From Phycisphaerae bacterium (GTDB taxonomy: Bacteria; Planctomycetota; Phycisphaerae; Phycisphaerales; SM1A02): a stretch of DNA of 5,782 nucleotides. The stretch is from NCBI GenBank assembly GCA_016873355.1, contig VGXK01000148.1, forward strand, positions 1-5,782, read 5' to 3'. A model generated the notes under the pieces. It saw only the letters and a program-made list of their open reading frames with translations. It was not told the DNA's origin and searched no databases. The position numbers and the translations under genes were made by a program. Every line of letters starts with the position of its first letter. The first letter of the stretch is position 1. Of the stretch, positions 1-5,782 are shown piece after piece.

Positions 1-1
1 T

Positions 2-865
2 TTTCTCTGCGCGTCGATCGCGCGAGTCGTCCTGGTGCTCGTCGGCGCACCGCTGCTGCTCTTCGCGGGCACGCCGCTGCTCGATTCGATCGTGGCGGCG
101 CTGATCCTGCTGTTCCTGTGGCGCCGTGATGCGTCGCGCGCCGGCGCCGCCGCCGCATCCATGACCTGGCGCAGCGATCGTCGACTCATGGGCGCCTTGA
201 TTCGCTCGTCGATTCCGATCGCGATCTCCGGCTTCGCCGTCGTGGCGATCATGCAGCTCGATCGCATGATGCTGGAGAGCCTCTCGGGACCGGAAGCGGC
301 CGGCATCTACACGGCGGCGGCGATGCTCTCCGGCGCCTGGTACGCCATTCCGGTGATCATCGGCGCCTCGGTGGCGCCGACGCTGACGGAACTCTTCGAT
401 CACGATCGCGCCGGCTATCGAAAACGGCTCTCGCAGGTGCACGGCGCCGTCTGCGGCGCCGCCATCGCGGTGGGCCTGCTGCTGCTGCTGCTCTCCAGGC
501 CGCTCATTTCGCTCTTCTTCGGCGAACGCTTCGCGGACGCGGCGCCGGTGCTGGCGATTCACGGCTGGACCGGAGTCTTCGTGGCGCACGTCTCGATCCG
601 CACCCGCGCCATGATGATCGAAGGCGAGGAGCACCGAATCCTCTTCTTCTCGCTGCTCACGCTCGGCGCGGTCGTGGCGCTCAACGCGCTGCTCATTCCG
701 CGGTACGGCGCGGAAGGCGCGGCGTGGGCGTCGCTGGCGTCGTGGGCGCTCAACGCCGCGGCGTGGCCGCTCCTTCTCCGGTCGACGCGGCATCACGCGT
801 TCGTGCTCGTTCGATCGTTCAATCCCGCCGCCTGGTTCGCAGTGCTCTCGAAGGGATCGACCTGA
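2..865 (+). CDS. Wzx-type polysaccharide flippase (MATE/MOP superfamily), C-terminal part, truncated by window edge
   Basis: Integral inner-membrane protein expected to flip undecaprenyl-linked oligosaccharide units during O-antigen or capsule synthesis. The frame is open to the left edge, so the start lies outside; a GTG at position 35 is in frame but falls inside a hydrophobic helix and is not a credible start. 287 residues are visible, against roughly 420-480 for full family members, so about a third is missing. Visible in order: hydrophobic segments near residues 9-22 and 29-40; an amphipathic loop; a helix near 68-84 leading into a conserved-looking stretch D87-R-M-M and GPEAAGIYTAAAML (96-109); further helices near 110-128, 149-174 and 211-232; a FFGERF.DAAPVL segment (172-184); and a short basic C-terminus. 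This helix-loop pattern matches the C-terminal half of Wzx/RfbX-like transporters in the MOP superfamily. The sugar-biosynthesis genes downstream support the role. Substrate specificity cannot be read from sequence. Confidence 0.9.
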   Translation, partial: FLCASIARVVLVLVGAPLLLFAGTPLLDSIVAALILLFLWRRDASRAGAAAASMTWRSDRRLMGALIRSSIPIAISGFAVVAIMQLDRMMLESLSGPEAAGIYTAAAMLSGAWYAIPVIIGASVAPTLTELFDHDRAGYRKRLSQVHGAVCGAAIAVGLLLLLLSRPLISLFFGERFADAAPVLAIHGWTGVFVAHVSIRTRAMMIEGEEHRILFFSLLTLGAVVALNALLIPRYGAEGAAWASLASWALNAAAWPLLLRSTRHHAFVLVRSFNPAAWFAVLSKGST

Positions 866-889
866 AGGCGCCGGCACGCCTCCCGTATC

Positions 890-1336
890 ATGGGCCTCAT
901 GTCGTCGGCCGGCACCAGCATCGCGGGCGTGGAGTTCGTCGAGCACGGCGGTCGGCGCATGGCGCACGTCATCCGCGCCACCGCGAGCGTGCCGATCAGC
1001 ACCTTCTTCTCCGACGCCAACGAGAGCTTCCAGGTCGGCTTGCTGGCGCACGAAGCGGGCTTCGTGGAGGAGCCCCACTCGCATCCCGCGGTCGAGCGCC
1101 GCATCAACGATCTCCAGCAGTTCGTCGTCGTGCAGCGCGGGAGACTCGAAGTGATCTTCCACGACGACGCGGGGCGCAGGCTCTCCAGCGTGGAACTCGG
1201 CGTGGGCGACGCGATCGTCCTCATGCACGGCGTGCACTCGGTTCGAGTGATCGAGGACATGCAGTGCCTGAGCGTCAAGCAGGGTCCGTTCCTCGGCGCC
1301 GCGCTCGACAAGGTTCCGGCGAGAGCGCCGCGATGA
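890..1336 (+). CDS. Small cupin-fold protein of surface-polysaccharide clusters
   Basis: 148 residues from the first ATG. No enzymatic function is assigned. The sequence has a single beta-barrel cupin pattern: an N-terminal segment VEFVEHGGRRMAHVIR (14-29), P-H-S-H-P at 62-66 with His63 and His65 as likely metal ligands, a central strand pair FVVVQRGRLEVIF (78-90), GVGDAIVL (104-111), a second His cluster at 113 and 116, and the end KQGPFLG...DK (130-141). From memory, this layout, including the KQGP(Y/F).G..DK ending, occurs in short hypothetical cupins of O-antigen clusters. It differs from FdtA/QdtA ketoisomerases, whose RGxHAH core is absent. The start is uncertain: ATG at 890, ATG at 899 and GTG at 929 are all in frame and none has a clear Shine-Dalgarno sequence; the conserved part begins near 929. 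The 24-nt gap after the flippase and 22-nt gap before the aminotransferase imply one operon. It may act on an NDP-sugar or be a non-catalytic partner; this is inference. Confidence 0.8.
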   Translation: MGLMSSAGTSIAGVEFVEHGGRRMAHVIRATASVPISTFFSDANESFQVGLLAHEAGFVEEPHSHPAVERRINDLQQFVVVQRGRLEVIFHDDAGRRLSSVELGVGDAIVLMHGVHSVRVIEDMQCLSVKQGPFLGAALDKVPARAPR

Positions 1337-1347
1337 TCCGGATGATC

Positions 1348-1351
1348 GGAG
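1348..1351 (+). promoter_or_regulatory. Shine-Dalgarno sequence of the aminotransferase gene
   Basis: GGAG lies 7 nt before the ATG at 1359, in the 22-nt gap after the cupin stop codon. This is the clearest ribosome-binding site in the + strand operon and it fixes the aminotransferase start. Confidence 0.75.
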
Positions 1352-1358
1352 CGCGTGG

Positions 1359-2495
1359 ATGATTCCCGTCTTCGAGCCCGACGTCAGCAACGAGGACATC
1401 CAGGCCGTGATCGCGGCGCTTCGCGCGGGCGAGATCTCGGGAACGTTCGGACGACACCTCGCCGATTTCGAGCGGGAGTTCGCCGCGTGGGTCGGCCGGC
1501 GCTTCGCGGTGGCCACCACGAGCGGCACCACGGCGCTGCACCTGGCCATGGCGGCGCTTGAGCTTCCGCCCGGCAGCGAGGTGCTCGTCTCGGCGAGCAC
1601 GAACATCGCGTCGGCGCTGGCGCTGGCGCACAACCGGCTCGTGACCGTGCCGGTCGACAGCGAGCGCCGCACCTGGAACCTGGATCTGGATCTGCTGCCG
1701 TCGCTCGTCGCCGAGCGCACGCGCGCGATCATGCCGGTGCACCTCTTCGGCAATCCCGTGGACATGGAGCGCCTCATGGACTTCGCCCGCGAGCGCGGAC
1801 TGCTCGTGGTCGAGGACTGCGCCGAGTCGCACGGCGCGACGGTGCGCGGCAGGCTCTCCGGCGCCTTCGGCGACCTGGCCTGCTTCAGCTTCTACGCGAA
1901 CAAGGTGATCACCACCGGCGAAGGCGGCATGGTGGTCACCGACGACCCCGCGCTCGACAGGAAGCTGCGACTGCTGCGCAACCTGGGCTTCACCGAGCCT
2001 CGCTTCCGTCACGAAGTGCTCGGCTTCAACTTCCGAATGCCGGGCCTTCAAGCGGCGCTGGGACTCTCGCAGCTTCGGCGCATCGATTCGATCGTCGAGT
2101 CCAAGCGCCGGCTCGCCGACTGGTACACGCGACGACTTCGAAGCGTCGCCGGCCTGCAGCTGCCGCACGAACCGGAAGGATTTCGCCATGTGCACTGGAT
2201 GTACGCGCTCGTCGTGGAGCCGTCGTTCGGCATCTCGCGCGACGAGCTCGCCAAGCGCCTGAAGGCCGACGGCATCGAAACGCGCACCTTCTTCTGCCCC
2301 ATGAATCGGCAGCCGTGCCTGGGCGGCGAGGAACTCATGCGATTCGCGCCGTGTCCGGTGGCGGAGGAGCTCTGGGAGCGAGGGATCTACCTGCCATCGT
2401 CGACGCGGCTGCGCGAAGCGGACGTCGAGACGATCTGCGAGCGGATCCGGCACGCGCCGAAGGGCGCCGGGGTCACGGCATGCGCATCGCGGTAG
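1359..2495 (+). CDS. DegT/DnrJ/EryC1/StrS-family PLP-dependent sugar aminotransferase, perosamine synthase-like
   Basis: 378 residues, the usual full length for this fold-type I family. It should transfer an amino group, usually from glutamate, to a keto-deoxysugar nucleotide in the cytoplasm via pyridoxal phosphate. Visible motifs: SGTF near the start (27-30); TTSGTTALHLAMAAL (53-67), the cofactor-phosphate loop; HLFGNPVDM (128-136); VEDCAESHGA (151-160), with Asp153 expected to contact the PLP ring nitrogen; SFYANK (177-182), with Lys182 the expected Schiff-base lysine; ITTGEGGMVVT (184-194); and GFNFRMPGLQAALGLSQL (222-239). The combination SFY.NK.ITTGEGG with TRTFFCPMNRQP (308-319) resembles GDP-perosamine synthases (sugar C4 aminotransferases), but related C3 and C4 enzymes share most of it, so the exact substrate is a guess. 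A GGAG 7 nt upstream supports the ATG. The 3' end overlaps the glycosyltransferase start by 16 nt, suggesting translational coupling. Confidence 0.95.
   Translation: MIPVFEPDVSNEDIQAVIAALRAGEISGTFGRHLADFEREFAAWVGRRFAVATTSGTTALHLAMAALELPPGSEVLVSASTNIASALALAHNRLVTVPVDSERRTWNLDLDLLPSLVAERTRAIMPVHLFGNPVDMERLMDFARERGLLVVEDCAESHGATVRGRLSGAFGDLACFSFYANKVITTGEGGMVVTDDPALDRKLRLLRNLGFTEPRFRHEVLGFNFRMPGLQAALGLSQLRRIDSIVESKRRLADWYTRRLRSVAGLQLPHEPEGFRHVHWMYALVVEPSFGISRDELAKRLKADGIETRTFFCPMNRQPCLGGEELMRFAPCPVAEELWERGIYLPSSTRLREADVETICERIRHAPKGAGVTACASR
2469..2472 (+). promoter_or_regulatory. Possible ribosome-binding site of the glycosyltransferase gene
   Basis: GGGG, in the context CCGGGG, lies 7 nt before the ATG at 2480 and inside the aminotransferase coding region. 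It is a modest match to a Shine-Dalgarno sequence. Translation may rely partly on ribosomes ending the overlapping upstream gene at 2495. Confidence 0.4.
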
Positions 2496-3640
2496 TCCTT
2501 CCAGGGCTCGATCCCGGAATCGGCGGCGGATTCACCTTCGTGGAGGAGATCTCGCGTGCGCTCGAGCAGTGCACGCCGCCCGCGGGAACGGAGCTCGTGA
2601 TCCTCACCGATCGACCGGGAAAGGGCTCGCTTCCACGCGTGCGCTATCGCGCGGAGGGAACGGTCCATCGCGCGCGGCGCCGCGTGGCGAAGTCGTCGCA
2701 GCGACTTTCTCGCATGGTCGGCCGCGCCAATCCCATCGAGGCGGCGGCGCGCAAGGCCGAAGCGCACGTCGTCTGGTTTCCCACCGGGGGAAGCGAAGCG
2801 ATCGACCTTCCGTTCGTGGCCACGGTATGGGACATCCAGCATCGAACGCATCCGTGGTTTCCCGAAGTCTCGGAACACGGGCTCTGGCGCGCGCGGGACG
2901 AATCGTCGCGCGAATTGCTTTCCCGCGCGCTGCTGGTGGTCTGTGGAACCGAAGCAGGCGCCGCCGAACTCGACCGCTGCTACCAGGTGCCGCGAGATCG
3001 CGTGGTGCTCGCGCCGCACCCGACTCCGGCATGGGCATTCGCCGACGTCGCCGGCGACGCGGTGGACGGCGTCAAGGCGCCGTTCTTCCTCTATCCCGCC
3101 CAATTCTGGGCGCACAAGAACCACGCGACGCTGATCCGAGCGCTGGCGTTCCACCGCAGTCGCGGCAGCCGCGCGTCGCTCGTGCTCGTCGGCGGCGACA
3201 TGGGCGTTCGCAAGCGCCTCGTCGAACTCGCGATGTCGCTCGGCGTGCGCGACGCCGTCCACTTCCCCGGATTCATTCCGCGCGCGGCGCTTCGCTGGCT
3301 CTACACGCACGCAACGGCGCTGATCTATCCGGCGTTCTCCGGGCCGGAGAATTTGCCGCCGCTGGAGGCATTCGCGCTGGGCTGCCCCGTTGCCAACGCC
3401 GACTTTCCGGGGGCGCGCGAGCAGCTCGGCGAGGCGGCGCTCTACTTCGATCCCGAGAATGCGGACGCCGTCGCCGAGTGCATGGATCGACTGGAGTCCG
3501 GCGAGGATCTGCGGGACGAACTGATCGAGGCCGGGCGCGCCATCGCGGAATCGCGGCGCGGCGCGGCGTTCGTCGACGCCGTGCTGGGCGCGATCGCCGC
3601 TCGACGCGCCATGATCGACCCGTTCACGCCGGATGCCTGA
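2480..3640 (+). CDS. Glycosyltransferase, GT-B fold, GT4-like (glycosyl transferases group 1)
   Basis: 386 residues, the normal size for a cytoplasmic or membrane-associated GT4 enzyme that moves a sugar from a nucleotide donor to a lipid-linked glycan. The frame is open back to 2315, but ATG 2480 is preferred because it begins with a typical first Rossmann strand, MRIAVVLPGL (1-10), followed by a glycine-rich loop GIGGGF (13-18). The N-terminal acceptor domain runs to about residue 195, with TVWDIQHRTHPWFP (115-128) and VVCGTEAGAAEL (153-164). The C-terminal donor domain starts at FFLYPAQFWAHKNHATLIRAL (202-222) and includes LVLVGGD (234-240), VHFPGFIP (260-267) and GPENLPPLEAFALGCPV (288-304), the nucleotide-sugar site, ending with GEAALYFDPEN (317-327). 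In that site the first glutamate of the usual E-x7-E is Gly288 by register, with Glu290 two residues later; Glu296 is kept. The gene is last in the operon, overlaps the aminotransferase by 16 nt, and ends 3 nt from a convergent antiporter gene. Donor, acceptor and linkage cannot be assigned. Confidence 0.92.
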   Translation: MRIAVVLPGLDPGIGGGFTFVEEISRALEQCTPPAGTELVILTDRPGKGSLPRVRYRAEGTVHRARRRVAKSSQRLSRMVGRANPIEAAARKAEAHVVWFPTGGSEAIDLPFVATVWDIQHRTHPWFPEVSEHGLWRARDESSRELLSRALLVVCGTEAGAAELDRCYQVPRDRVVLAPHPTPAWAFADVAGDAVDGVKAPFFLYPAQFWAHKNHATLIRALAFHRSRGSRASLVLVGGDMGVRKRLVELAMSLGVRDAVHFPGFIPRAALRWLYTHATALIYPAFSGPENLPPLEAFALGCPVANADFPGAREQLGEAALYFDPENADAVAECMDRLESGEDLRDELIEAGRAIAESRRGAAFVDAVLGAIAARRAMIDPFTPDA

Positions 3641-3643
3641 CCG

Positions 3644-5566
3644 TCAATCGATCGACGAGCTCGGGCCCGCGGCCGCCGTCGGAGCGTTCGAGGCCGCCGA
3701 TTCGCCGGTCGAGGCCGATTCGCCGGCCGCCGAGGCGTCGATTCCCGATTTCGTTCCGCGCGCGAGACCGACGAGCATCACGCCGTCGTCCTTGCCGCCA
3801 ACCGGCGGCTTCTCGCCCGGCGCGAGGAAGCGGGCTCGCCCTCCCTCGACCACGAGGAACGGAATCGCGCCGGCATCGGGCTTCGACCACGCCGACACGA
3901 TCCATCGCGACGACTCCACGCCGTCGATCGTTTCATGGAGCAGGCGCCCGCCGCCGAGTTCGAGCCACGACGCGTCGACCGGAACCTTCCCGTCGGCCCA
4001 GAGCGCGGCGTTCGTCGAGCCGAGGCGCTCGCTCGCCCAGCGCGCCACGATCGCGTCCACGTCGGGGTTGCCGGTCCAGGTGAGCAGCAGCCCCAGGTCC
4101 TGGCAGCACTCCTGGTCCTCGAGCCAGCGCAGGTCCGTGGCGTCGCCGCGAAGCACCGGCACGCCCGCGGCGTCCGCGAGCAGCGCGTGGTCGTAGCGCG
4201 AGTCGAGCATGGTGACGTCGACGCCGAGTCGCCGCAGCGCCGTCGCCGTTTCGCGCGAAAGTTGATGACCGCCCACGAGCAGCACGCCGCTCGGCCGAGA
4301 GCCGCCCACGCGCAGCAGCCGCGCCGCGATCGGCCCCACGATGCTCGCCCAGCAGACGGAACCCGCGATGACGAGGAACATGACCCGCTCGAGCGTTCCC
4401 GCGTCGCGCACGAAGCGCGCGAGGTCGACGAGCGTGCCGCTCGCCGCGGCGCTGGCGCCGCTCGACGCGAACGCGGCGAGGTCCTCCGCCGAGATCACCG
4501 CCACCGAGAGGGCCACGATGCCGCGTGGCGCGAAGGCGGCCACGAACGCCCGCTCGCGCCCGTTCAAGTGCGATCCCACGAGGGCGAGCATCGCCGACAC
4601 CGGCCGCACCACGAGCAGAAGCGCCCCCAGGAAGATCGCCTCCGCCCAGCCGGTCTCGCCGAGCGATCGAACGTCGAAGCGCGCCGCGAGCAGCATGAAC
4701 AGCGTGGCAACCGTGATCGACGCAATCTGCTGCTTGAACGAATGCAGGTCGGCGATGCCCACGCTTCGAAGGCTGCCCAGGCAAAGCGCCGCCACGACCG
4801 CCGCCACGAGACCCGACTCGCGCGTGGCGAGCTCGCCGAATCCGATCGCGATCATGCAGCTCGCCATCGCGAGCAGGTTCAACTGCTGCGCATTCGTGCG
4901 CCCGCGCACGCTCAGCGCCCGTGCGAGCAGCAGCGACCCCATGCCCACCGCGAGTCCCACGCCGAGTCCGGCGAGCACCTGGAAGCCCATGTGCCGCGCG
5001 CCGTCGAAGAGCATCGTGGCGCTCACCGGCACGATCGCCGCGCCCTTGAGCATGGTGAGCAGCACCACGGTGAGCATCACGCCGATCGGATCGAGCAGCA
5101 CCGCCTCGGCCGAGAGCGCGGTGCGAAGCTTCGGCGTGACGCGGATGCGCCGCAGCAGCGGCTGGACCACCGTGGGTCCGGTCACGGTGAGCATGGCGCC
5201 GAGCAGGAGCGCCGCCGCCCATCCGTAGCCGAGCGCGAACACCGCGGCGACGGCGGCGAGCAGCCAGGTGACCACCGCGCCGGTCGTGAGCAATCCACTC
5301 ACCGCGCGCGGCGCCTTGCGCAACTCGCGAGCCGTCAGGTGCAGCGCGCCTTCGTACACGAGCAGGCCGATGCCGAGCGTGATGAACGCCGGCAGCAGCG
5401 AGCCGAGCGAATCCGCGTCGACGATTCCCGCACCCGATTCTCCCAGCGCCAGGCCCACCGCCAGCAGCGGCAGCAGCGCCGGAATGCGCAGGCGCTCGCT
5501 CGCCACGACCACGAGCGACCCGATCCCCAGGGCGAGCGCGGCGGTGACGGCAGGCGACGACTCCAT
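3644..5566 (-). CDS. Monovalent cation:proton antiporter, NhaP/CPA1-like, with degenerate TrkA-N (RCK)-like C-terminal domain
   Basis: 640 residues. Residues 1-415 form an inner-membrane exchanger of about 12-13 helices that should swap Na+ or K+ for protons in pH and ion homeostasis. Marks of the NhaP group: LLVYEGALHL (68-77, cf. LLFEGAL), TVTGPTVVQPLLRR (127-140), EAVLLDPIG (154-162) with Asp159 the likely ion-binding acid, and APRGIVALSVAVI (346-358) with Arg348 at the conserved basic site of the late helix. A cytoplasmic part follows: GVLLVGGHQLSRE (427-439), Asp455 ending the second strand, and VLRGDATD (471-478), a TrkA-N-like Rossmann pattern with only one of three fingerprint glycines, then a beta-rich segment FLVVEGGRARFLAPG (570-584). 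The tail from about 605 is Ala/Ser/Gly-rich with a hexad GESA(S/A)(T/S) repeated at 615-626. The start is well supported: GGAG lies 7 nt upstream and an in-frame TGA at 5572-5570 blocks any earlier start. Na+ versus K+ preference is unknown. Confidence 0.95.
   Translation of the reverse strand: MESSPAVTAALALGIGSLVVVASERLRIPALLPLLAVGLALGESGAGIVDADSLGSLLPAFITLGIGLLVYEGALHLTARELRKAPRAVSGLLTTGAVVTWLLAAVAAVFALGYGWAAALLLGAMLTVTGPTVVQPLLRRIRVTPKLRTALSAEAVLLDPIGVMLTVVLLTMLKGAAIVPVSATMLFDGARHMGFQVLAGLGVGLAVGMGSLLLARALSVRGRTNAQQLNLLAMASCMIAIGFGELATRESGLVAAVVAALCLGSLRSVGIADLHSFKQQIASITVATLFMLLAARFDVRSLGETGWAEAIFLGALLLVVRPVSAMLALVGSHLNGRERAFVAAFAPRGIVALSVAVISAEDLAAFASSGASAAASGTLVDLARFVRDAGTLERVMFLVIAGSVCWASIVGPIAARLLRVGGSRPSGVLLVGGHQLSRETATALRRLGVDVTMLDSRYDHALLADAAGVPVLRGDATDLRWLEDQECCQDLGLLLTWTGNPDVDAIVARWASERLGSTNAALWADGKVPVDASWLELGGGRLLHETIDGVESSRWIVSAWSKPDAGAIPFLVVEGGRARFLAPGEKPPVGGKDDGVMLVGLARGTKSGIDASAAGESASTGESAASNAPTAAAGPSSSID
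3697..3726. repeat. Short direct repeat inside the antiporter tail
   Basis: The 12-mer CCGATTCGCCGG occurs at 3697-3708 and 3715-3726, a period of 18 nt. On the coding (-) strand it gives the repeated hexad GESA(S/A)(T/S) in the low-complexity C-terminal tail. It keeps frame and looks like local slippage or duplication in a weakly constrained linker. Confidence 0.8.
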
Positions 5567-5639
5567 GGATCAACTCCGTGCCCGCGCCGGATCGATCGAG
5601 CACCGCGCGTCGTCGACGGGATCGCCCACGCAGCGGCAG
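5567..5639 (-). promoter_or_regulatory. Unique leader between the antiporter start and the tandem repeat
   Basis: 73 nt of unique sequence. It holds the antiporter ribosome-binding site (next entry) but I see no convincing -35/-10 pair, operator dyad or riboswitch-like fold. The promoter may lie in or beyond the tandem repeat, or simply not match the sigma-70 consensus in this G+C-rich genome. Confidence 0.35.
5574..5577 (-). promoter_or_regulatory. Shine-Dalgarno sequence of the antiporter gene
   Basis: CTCC on the + strand reads GGAG on the coding strand, 7 nt before ATG 5566. Together with the in-frame TGA at 5572-5570, immediately downstream of this site, it fixes the start codon. Confidence 0.8.
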
Positions 5640-5782
5640 TCTAGAGCGGTTCCTCATCATTCGTAGCGATCTGGCGGGCTGCGACTTCGTGTGGCATCGT
5701 CGGGCTCCATCGGCGGATCCTCTAGAGCGGTTCCTCATCATTCGTAGCGATCTGGCGGGCTGCGACTTCGTGTGGCATCGTC
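5640..5782. repeat. Tandem direct repeat of 81-bp unit, at least 1.77 copies, running off the right edge
   Basis: Copy 1 is 5640-5720 and copy 2 starts at 5721 and is cut at 5782. All 62 comparable bases are identical (5640-5701 against 5721-5782). Each copy starts TCTAGAGCGGTTCCTCATCA, and copy 1 ends in ATCGGCGGATCC. The unit is about 62% G+C (50 of 81), somewhat lower than the surrounding coding DNA by eye. 81 is a multiple of three, so a reading frame through it repeats 27 residues: on the + strand a frame starting LERFLIIRSDLAG, and on the - strand a frame starting MMRNRSRGSADG, both free of stops here. No strong internal hairpin, terminal inverted repeat or transposase was found. It could be an intergenic minisatellite, an interspersed repeat that expanded locally, or part of a repeat-containing gene that continues outside. 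I do not recognise the family. Confidence 0.95.

Noticed and set aside
1275..2453. 392-residue open frame on the - strand opposite the aminotransferase
   Set aside because: Its composition is rich in Arg, Ala, His and Glu with no recognisable domain, and it lies fully opposite a gene with clear catalytic motifs; it is a chance open frame in G+C-rich DNA.
2315..2479. 55-residue N-terminal extension of the glycosyltransferase frame
   Set aside because: It is low-complexity, overlaps the aminotransferase by far more than needed, and the typical GT-B first strand starts at ATG 2480.
3642..3655. Imperfect palindrome around GTCAATCGATCGAC as a possible terminator or operator
   Set aside because: Only 12 of 14 positions are symmetric, there is no T-run and no loop geometry typical of a terminator, and most of it lies within the antiporter stop region.
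3935..5644. 569-residue open frame on the + strand opposite the antiporter
   Set aside because: Extremely Arg/His/Glu/Ala-rich with no fold-like pattern, antisense to a well-supported membrane protein; a shadow frame.
5715..5727. GGATCCTCTAGAG, identical to 13 bases of a common cloning-vector polylinker (BamHI-XbaI)
   Set aside because: The bases on both sides do not continue the polylinker, and the match simply spans the junction of two repeat copies; most likely coincidence, although vector carry-over could be tested with the raw reads.
3933..5741. 602-residue open frame on the - strand overlapping the antiporter in another frame and running into the tandem repeat
   Set aside because: Very Arg/Ala/Gly-rich, no motif, and the antiporter frame has its own ribosome-binding site and strong family motifs. 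The repeat part of this frame is discussed separately as speculation.
5640..5782. CRISPR array or transposon end as explanation of the tandem repeat
   Set aside because: Copies abut with no variable spacer, the unit is far longer than CRISPR repeats, and there are no cas genes, terminal inverted repeats or transposase in view.

Overview
The window is G+C-rich bacterial DNA with densely packed genes and third codon positions dominated by G and C. It holds one partial and four complete protein genes. No rRNA, tRNA, CRISPR array or transposase was seen. Nothing fixes the taxon: a G+C-rich Gram-negative-type bacterium that makes a surface polysaccharide fits, but that is inference from gene content only.

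Positions 1-3640 on the + strand are the distal end of a surface-polysaccharide (O-antigen or capsule type) operon. In order they encode: the C-terminal 287 residues of a Wzx-type lipid-linked sugar flippase, cut by the left edge; a small cupin protein of a type often found in such clusters; a DegT/DnrJ/EryC1-family PLP aminotransferase resembling perosamine synthases; and a GT-B fold, GT4-like glycosyltransferase. Gaps are 24 and 22 nt, and the last two genes overlap by 16 nt, so they are probably co-transcribed and translationally linked. The likely logic is that the aminotransferase makes an amino-deoxysugar nucleotide, the glycosyltransferase adds a sugar (possibly that one) to a lipid-linked oligosaccharide, and the flippase moves the product across the inner membrane. 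The cupin may modify the sugar, but its reaction is unknown.

Positions 3644-5566 on the - strand encode a 640-residue monovalent cation:proton antiporter. It has an NhaP/CPA1-like membrane domain, a degenerate TrkA-N (RCK)-like cytoplasmic domain and a low-complexity C-terminal tail. It meets the glycosyltransferase tail to tail with only 3 nt between stop codons and looks functionally unrelated to the polysaccharide genes.

Positions 5567-5782, upstream of the antiporter, hold its ribosome-binding site and then the most unusual element here: an 81-bp tandem direct repeat with one full copy and 62 identical bases of a second copy running off the right edge. I recognise no family for this repeat. 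Apart from it, the gene set is conventional, and I see no convincing new multi-gene system.
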